NCBI RefSeq assembly: GCF_003852515.1
Contig: NZ_QAJK01000006.1
Coordinates: forward strand, 1-42,045
DNA: 42,045 bases
From: Variovorax sp. KBW07
Lineage (GTDB): Bacteria > Pseudomonadota > Gammaproteobacteria > Burkholderiales > Burkholderiaceae_C
Reading direction: 5' to 3'
Shown: one piece after another, positions 37,775 to 42,045 of the stretch
Numbering within the stretch: the first letter of the stretch is position 1
Layout: each line of letters starts with the position of its first letter
Notes under the pieces: model-generated
Told to the model about the DNA's origin: nothing
Database searches by the model: none
What the model saw: the letters and a program-made list of their open reading frames with translations, nothing else
Position numbers and translations under genes: made by a program

Positions 37775-38758
37775 CTACTGGGGCTGCAGCCCGACCTCGC
37801 GCGCGGTCTTCTGCCAGCGCTCCGCTTCGTAGCGCAGGAAGGCCCGCAGCTCGCCCGGCGTCGAGCCCTTCATCTGCACGCCCAGCACCGACAGCCGCTC
37901 CTTCACCTGCGGATGCTCGAGCGCGGCGATGGCTTCGCGGCGCAGTTTCTCGATCACGTCGAGCGGCGTCGTGGCAGGCGCCACCATGGCCCACCACTGG
38001 TCGATCTCCATTCCCTTGAGGTTGTTCTCGGCAAGCGCGGGCACGTTCTGCAGGCCGGGAATGTTCACGCGCTGCGTGCTCGTTACCAGCAGCGGGCGGA
38101 TGCGGTTGGCGCCCAGCAGGCTGGCACCGCTGGCCAGCGTCGCGAAGTGGCCTGCCACCGTGCCCGCCGCCACGTCGGTGAGCGCCGGCGCCGAGCCCCG
38201 GTACGGCACCATGTTGAAACGGATCTTCGTGCGGCTCGCCAGCAGCTCGGCCGCAAGGTGGCTCACCGTGCCCGCGCCGCTGTGGGCAATGGCGGGGGGC
38301 GCCGGTCTGGCGGCGGAGGTTTTCAGGAAGGTCTTGAAGTCCTTGCTGTCGTCGTCCATGCCCGCGAAGAACACCAGCGGCGAGGTGCCGATCATGGTCA
38401 CCGGCGTGAAGTCGCGCAGCAGGTCGTAGGGCAGCTTCGCGGTCACGGCCGGCGCAATGGCGTGCGGCAGTTCGACGATGGCGATGGTGTAGCCATCGGG
38501 CGCGGCCTTGGCGGCGGCGTCGGTGCCGATCATCCCCGCGGCACCGGGCCGGTTGTCGACGATCACCGGGCTGCCGATGGTCTGGCTCATGCGCTGCGCC
38601 ATCGCCCGCGCAATGGCGTCGGTGCTGCCGCCGGCGGCCCAGGGCACGACCAGCTTGATGGGCCGGTCGGGGTACGTCGCCGCCCACGTCGTTCCGGTTG
38701 CAGTGAGCAGGGCTGTAGAGCCGGCGGCCAGAAAGGCCCGGCGATGCATCGTCGGCAT
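37775..38758 (-). CDS. Bug-family (tripartite tricarboxylate transport) substrate-binding protein
   Basis: 327 residues. The signal peptide HRRAFLAAGSTALLTATGTTWAA ends near residue 27, with an RR pair. YPDRPIKLVVPWAAGGSTDAIAR is the invariant Bug start, followed by VIVDNRPGAAGMIG and DGYTIAI. Bug proteins bind small carboxylates or amino acids in the periplasm and are greatly expanded in Bordetella/Variovorax relatives; many lack a linked permease, as here. A ribosome binding site (AGGA) 8 bp before ATG 38758 fixes the start. It lies 19 bp downstream of the PLP enzyme gene on the same strand, suggesting uptake of that enzyme's substrate. Confidence 0.93.
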   Translation of the reverse strand: MPTMHRRAFLAAGSTALLTATGTTWAATYPDRPIKLVVPWAAGGSTDAIARAMAQRMSQTIGSPVIVDNRPGAAGMIGTDAAAKAAPDGYTIAIVELPHAIAPAVTAKLPYDLLRDFTPVTMIGTSPLVFFAGMDDDSKDFKTFLKTSAARPAPPAIAHSGAGTVSHLAAELLASRTKIRFNMVPYRGSAPALTDVAAGTVAGHFATLASGASLLGANRIRPLLVTSTQRVNIPGLQNVPALAENNLKGMEIDQWWAMVAPATTPLDVIEKLRREAIAALEHPQVKERLSVLGVQMKGSTPGELRAFLRYEAERWQKTAREVGLQPQ

Positions 38759-38777
38759 GGTGGATTCCTGAAGGGGG

Positions 38778-40064
38778 TTAGACGGGGCGGTCGGGCCAGC
38801 TCGGATCGCTCGACGCATTGGCGGTCAGCATCAGCACCACGTGCGCATCGGCCAAAATGGCATCGCTCTCGCGCAATTGCCGCAGGGCCGCCAGGCCGGC
38901 GGCCGCGCACAGCTCGGCACTGACGCCGGCCGCGGTGAGCAGGCGCCGCGCCGTGCGGGCTTCTTCGTCGCCCACCACCACCGCCCCGCCGCCGGTGGCG
39001 GTCGCGGCCTGCCATTGCAGGTAAGTCACGGTGGCGCCGGCGGTCGAGAACTGCGCCGTATGGCCCGGGTAGCTGCCGTTGAGCGCACCGCCCGCCAGCA
39101 CGCGCGACAAGCGTGCAAAGGGCTCCACCAGCCACAGCCTCGGCATGCGCGCGATGCGCCCCGCAGCCAGCAGGTCGCGAAAGCCCGCGTAGATGCCCCA
39201 GGCGAGGTCGCCGCGCGCGGTCGGGATCACGATGTGGTCCGGCAGCCCGCTGTCGGCCAGGCATTCGAGCGCGATGGTCTTGTAGCCCTCGATCGCCAGC
39301 GGCGCACTGCCCAACGCGGGCAGGCGGTAGTTGGTCAGCGCGAAGTAGCCGGGGTGCTGCGAACGCTCGCGCACGAAGGCCCAGCGGCCCGCGTTGTCGG
39401 CGAACACATAGCGCCGTGCACCCAGTGCGTCGAGCTGCCGCGCGTAGGTGGCGGGCATGCCTTCGTAGGTGGCCACCTCGCAGCCCAGGCCCGCGGCCCA
39501 TGCATAGTGCGCGGCCGACACCGCCGCATTGCCCGACGAAGCCAGCACCAGCGTGTGCGCGTCGAAGTCCAGCGCCTGCGCCACGCCCACGGCGGTCATC
39601 CGGTCCTTGTGGGAGCCGGTGGGGTTGCACGACTCGTCCTTGATGCCCAGCCGCGCCACGCCGAACTGCGCCGCCAGCGCGGGCATCTCGTGCATCGGGG
39701 TGTGGCCCTCGCCCAGCGTGAAGCCGGGCCCGTAGGGCATCGGTATCGCATCGTGGCCTTCGAGGCCATCCGGCCCCTCCGGCAGGTAGCTGGCGCGCAG
39801 CGCGACATGAAAGCCCGCGCGCTTGCACGCGGGGCAGCCGTCGTGCGTCAGCGTGACCGGGTAGAGCGCATCGCATCGCAGGCACTGCAAGCCCCGCAAG
39901 CGCGGGTTGCGGGCGGGCTTCGGCGTTCGGTCCCGCACCATGGCCGGGGCGTGGCCGGGAGGAAGGGCCAAGGTATCCGCTGGCGGCGCGGTGAACTTGA
40001 AGTCCAGGACTGGCGATGTCGTCACGAGGTGATGCGTTGGAAGTTGTGCCCAAATCTTATGCAT
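38778..40064 (-). CDS. Threonine-synthase-like PLP-dependent enzyme with N-terminal zinc ribbon
   Basis: 428 residues. Two Cys pairs at 61/64 and 77/80 (CLRC and CPAC) form a zinc-ribbon-like N-terminal part. The fold-type II PLP domain has the Schiff-base lysine 153 in NPTGSHKDRM, the phosphate-binding ASSGNAAVSAA (175-185) and GEGHTPM. Members act as threonine synthase, dehydratase or related beta-eliminating lyases. The neighbourhood (LysR, Bug receptor) points to catabolism rather than threonine synthesis. The first ATG (40064) leaves 63 bp to lysR. The first 41 residues are poorly conserved in appearance, so ATG 39941 is a plausible alternative start. Confidence 0.85.
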   Translation of the reverse strand: MHKIWAQLPTHHLVTTSPVLDFKFTAPPADTLALPPGHAPAMVRDRTPKPARNPRLRGLQCLRCDALYPVTLTHDGCPACKRAGFHVALRASYLPEGPDGLEGHDAIPMPYGPGFTLGEGHTPMHEMPALAAQFGVARLGIKDESCNPTGSHKDRMTAVGVAQALDFDAHTLVLASSGNAAVSAAHYAWAAGLGCEVATYEGMPATYARQLDALGARRYVFADNAGRWAFVRERSQHPGYFALTNYRLPALGSAPLAIEGYKTIALECLADSGLPDHIVIPTARGDLAWGIYAGFRDLLAAGRIARMPRLWLVEPFARLSRVLAGGALNGSYPGHTAQFSTAGATVTYLQWQAATATGGGAVVVGDEEARTARRLLTAAGVSAELCAAAGLAALRQLRESDAILADAHVVLMLTANASSDPSWPDRPV

Positions 40065-40098
40065 TCGGAAATAAAATTACGCAGCCTCAGATACTCAA

Positions 40099-40118
40099 CC
40101 GATAAATAAACTTATCGG
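40099..40118. promoter_or_regulatory. Perfect inverted repeat CCGATAA-N6-TTATCGG, probable LysR-type operator
   Basis: Seven-bp arms at 40099-40105 and 40112-40118 sit in the 63-bp divergent gap between the PLP enzyme and the LysR gene, 9 bp before the LysR ATG. The AT-rich core fits LysR-type sites (T-N11-A form). It probably serves autorepression and activation of the divergent genes. Confidence 0.65.
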
Positions 40119-40127
40119 TCTCCAGCG

Positions 40128-41048
40128 ATGCGCTTCGCCGAAATCGAGACGTTCCGGGCCCTCATGCGCGGCAGCTCCACCCGCAAGGCGGCCGCCTTGC
40201 TGCACGTGACGCAGCCCGCCATCAGCCAGTCGCTCAAGCGGCTCGAGGCGCAGGCCGGCATGCTGCTGTTCCAGCGCACCGGCGGGCGGCTGGTGCCCAC
40301 GCCCGAGGCGCGCGCGCTGTGGATCGAGGTCGAGCGCGTGTTCATCGGCATGGACGCCATCGAGCACCGGGTGCGCAGCCTGCGCGACTTCGGCGTGAGC
40401 CAGCTGGAGCTGAGCTCTTTTCCGGCCTACGGCCTGGGCTTCATGCCGCGCGCGCTGGCAAGGCTGAAGGCGCATCGCGGCGCAAGCCCGTGGCCCCAGG
40501 TGTCGCTGCAGGTGCTCAGCTCCAAGGATGTGCGCGACCGCGTGGCCATGGGCATCTCCGACTTCGGGCTGATGGCCGACGAGCTGTCGCTCGAAGGCAT
40601 CGACCATTCGACCTTCTCGCGCTTCCCGGGCGTGGTCGTCATGCCCGAGGGCCATGCGCTGGCGCGCTTCAAGACCATCAAGCCCGAGCAACTGGCGGAG
40701 GCGCCCTTTCTTTCGCTCAACCCCGAAGACCCATCGCACCAGCGGCTGGAAGCCGCGCTGATGCCCTACGGCGTGGCATTGCGCGTGCTGGTGCAGACGC
40801 CCTACGCAGCCAGCGTGTGCGAGATGGCGCTGCGCGGCCTGGGCGTGGGCCTGGTCAACCCGATCACGGCGCTGGACTACGCGGAGCGCGGGCTGGTGGT
40901 GCGCCGCTTCTCGATCGACGTGTCCTTCACCTGCCTGCTGGCGCTGCCGGCCGGCAAGGTCCTGTCGGCCACGGCGCGGGATTTCATTTCGCTCATGCGG
41001 CTGCAGCTGGCCGAAGACGAAAAGCGCATGCAGCGCTACCTGCGATAG
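40128..41048 (+). CDS. LysR family transcriptional regulator
   Basis: 306 residues. The N-terminal winged HTH (2-60) reads MRFAEIETFRALMRGSSTRKAAALLHVTQPAISQSLKRLE, followed by a linker helix and a periplasmic-binding-like effector domain (about 90-295). It is divergent from the PLP enzyme and Bug receptor genes and presumably controls them. The start has no clear ribosome binding site but matches family N-termini. The ligand is unknown. Confidence 0.95.
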   Translation: MRFAEIETFRALMRGSSTRKAAALLHVTQPAISQSLKRLEAQAGMLLFQRTGGRLVPTPEARALWIEVERVFIGMDAIEHRVRSLRDFGVSQLELSSFPAYGLGFMPRALARLKAHRGASPWPQVSLQVLSSKDVRDRVAMGISDFGLMADELSLEGIDHSTFSRFPGVVVMPEGHALARFKTIKPEQLAEAPFLSLNPEDPSHQRLEAALMPYGVALRVLVQTPYAASVCEMALRGLGVGLVNPITALDYAERGLVVRRFSIDVSFTCLLALPAGKVLSATARDFISLMRLQLAEDEKRMQRYLR

Positions 41049-41051
41049 ACA

Positions 41052-41078
41052 CGATGGGCACGATGGGTGCGATGGGTG
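41052..41078. repeat. Three-unit 9-bp tandem repeat
   Basis: CGATGGGCA at 41052-41060 is followed by two copies of CGATGGGTG (41061-41069 and 41070-41078). It fills most of the 42 bp between the stops of the convergent LysR and barrel genes. Confidence 0.8.
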
Positions 41079-41090
41079 CGCGCCTTCTTC

Positions 41091-41816
41091 TTACTTCCAG
41101 GTGAACTCGTGGTTCAGCCCGACCGTGAAGCCCGTCACCGCGCGCCCGCCGGTCGGCCGCACACGCGAGGCACTGATGTCCACGCTGATCAGCGGCGTGA
41201 GGCTGAAGCGCCCGCCGATGCGCGAAGTCCAGAGCCCTGCCGCGCGATTGCGCTCCGCGATCAGCGACACCGCATCGTCGATGGCCCACTCGACGGCCAG
41301 GCCGCCGCGCGGCGTGCGCACGCCGGTGCCCAGCGCCCAGTCGGTGCCAATGTTGCCGTGAACCTGCAAGCTCGCCGCCGGCCGCCAGGTCAGCGGCACG
41401 ACGAACTGCCCGCCCATGCGCCCACCGCGCCGCAGGTCGGACACGGTGCTCACCGACAGCGCGGCACTGAACGGCGCGTCCGCAGCCTGCCCGAAGAAAT
41501 TCCACTTGATCTGCGGCCCACCGGTGACCGAGTGAACGCCGCCCACCGAGAGCCGGTCGAGGTTCAACCCCAGCTCGACAGGCCCGACCCGGCAGGCCGG
41601 CCCAAGATGAAAGCCCGTGACCGGCTCGGTGCCCGTGCGGCCCCACCAGGTTTCATACTGGCACTGGCCCGGATCGAGCGTGCCGGCATCGTCGACGTCG
41701 AAGTGCCCGGCCGCCTGCGCGCCCAGGCTGGCAAGCGCGCAGCACGTGGCCAGCAGCCAGCCGGAGCGTGGCGGTCGGTGTGTTGTTCTGTGCCTGTTGT
41801 TCTTCATCGCGAGCAT
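41091..41816 (-). CDS. Putative outer-membrane beta-barrel protein, function unknown
   Basis: 241 residues. The N-terminus has a signal peptide: a basic stretch (KNNRHRTTHRPPR), hydrophobic core WLLATCCALASLGA and cleavage at about AQA. The mature part alternates polar and hydrophobic residues in beta-hairpin-like repeats (SLQVHGNIGTDWALG, GGLAVEWAIDDAVSLIAERN, TGFTVGLNHEFTWK) and ends near an aromatic-rich strand, as outer-membrane barrels do. Six or more strand pairs are likely. I do not recognise the family. GAGGG seven bases before ATG 41816 supports this start over the internal ATG at 41807. Confidence 0.65.
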   Translation of the reverse strand: MLAMKNNRHRTTHRPPRSGWLLATCCALASLGAQAAGHFDVDDAGTLDPGQCQYETWWGRTGTEPVTGFHLGPACRVGPVELGLNLDRLSVGGVHSVTGGPQIKWNFFGQAADAPFSAALSVSTVSDLRRGGRMGGQFVVPLTWRPAASLQVHGNIGTDWALGTGVRTPRGGLAVEWAIDDAVSLIAERNRAAGLWTSRIGGRFSLTPLISVDISASRVRPTGGRAVTGFTVGLNHEFTWK

Positions 41817-41933
41817 CCCGGAACCCTCGAACCATTCTAGGGAGGCGGGAAGTCGGCGCCGTGACGTGGGGGGCTGCTGTGAGAGTCCGCAGGAGAGAAG
41901 TCCGGTTCAATTCAGGGCGACGCCCACGCCGAC

Positions 41934-41999
41934 GGTGTGCTCTGCTCCGCGAATGTCCCCCGCTTCGCTCCTCCTTTATTTCGCTGCGCAGAGCACACC
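41934..41999 (+). repeat. Palindromic repeat element, complete hairpin copy (12-bp stem, 42-nt loop)
   Basis: Arms 41934-41945 (GGTGTGCTCTGC) and 41988-41999 (GCAGAGCACACC) are perfect complements. The 42-nt loop 41946-41987 is identical to the minus-strand loop of the copy at 87-152. The arms differ from that copy at three aligned positions, and each change is matched on the other arm. On this strand the loop contains CCTCCTTT. It lies 117 bp upstream of the barrel gene, on the opposite strand. Confidence 0.9.
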
Positions 42000-42045
42000 A
42001 TCCGCGTGAGCGTCATCAGAGTGGTCGTTGATCAGCGGTACACCA
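42000..42045 (+). repeat. 3' tail of the palindromic element, cut by the window end
   Basis: These bases align to 15-60. They share GCGTGAGCG, TCAGAG and GTTGATCAGCG with the tail of the truncated copy at the window start, but differ in the spacers. The window ends before it can be seen whether an inverted hairpin follows, as at 87-152. Confidence 0.7.

Noticed and set aside
41617-42009. Protein-coding explanation for the repeated peptide PRMSPASLLLYFAA at both window ends
   Set aside because: The peptide similarity is only the translation of the conserved hairpin loop. The surrounding frames show no other similarity, and the DNA shows compensatory stem changes instead.

Overview
The window is about 42 kb of GC-rich (roughly two-thirds G+C) chromosomal DNA. 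Gene content, gene order and protein sequences suggest a Variovorax-like member of the Comamonadaceae (Betaproteobacteria, Burkholderiales). This is recognition from memory, not a database search. Typical betaproteobacterial blocks are hemA-prfA-prmC-grxD, a soluble lytic transglycosylase overlapping proS, rplU-rpmA-obgE-proB, pilB-pilC-pilD-coaE, zapD-yacG, and dciA divergent from secA-argJ.

Layout. At 1-216 lie palindromic repeat elements and a short tandem repeat, next to an Lrp/AsnC-type regulator. Positions 900-4217 hold a three-gene ABC importer (binding protein, permease, ATPase) coupled to a GNAT acetyltransferase. Positions 4225-9715 hold a small membrane protein divergent from hemA, then peptide release factor 1 with its methyltransferase, a CGFS glutaredoxin and a CorC/HlyC-type membrane protein. 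Positions 9726-16496 carry the lytic transglycosylase/proS pair, rppH and a CNP1-like lipoprotein, then the leftward rplU-rpmA-obgE-proB group. Positions 16680-22485 carry a polyprenyl diphosphate synthase, tRNA-Pro(CGG) and the type IV pilus assembly genes with coaE.

Positions 22559-30108 are the most lineage-specific part. A membrane-bound O-acyltransferase (MBOAT) and an SGNH-hydrolase-like partner lie between coaE and zapD. Two tandem paralogous acyltransferase-3/SGNH fusion proteins lie just beyond yacG, facing the other way. Together they look like envelope-glycan O-acylation functions wrapped around the zapD-yacG housekeeping pair. Positions 30152-35540 hold mutT, a DUF815 ATPase, argJ and secA as a tightly packed leftward operon. 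Positions 36122-41048 form a small amino-acid-type catabolic island: an ornithine-cyclodeaminase family enzyme, a YheO/DauR-type regulator, a Bug-family solute-binding protein, a threonine-synthase-like PLP enzyme and a LysR regulator with a strong palindromic operator. A putative outer-membrane barrel protein ends the coding part.

The most notable non-coding signal is a hairpin element present at both window ends. Two full copies share an identical 42-nt loop flanked by 12-bp arms. The arms differ between copies at three aligned positions, and all three changes are compensated on the opposite arm. A third, truncated copy begins the window and shares a conserved 3' tail with the copy at the right end. 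The loop carries CCTCCTTT, the anti-Shine-Dalgarno sequence, or AAAGGAGG on the other strand. I do not recognise this as a named family.
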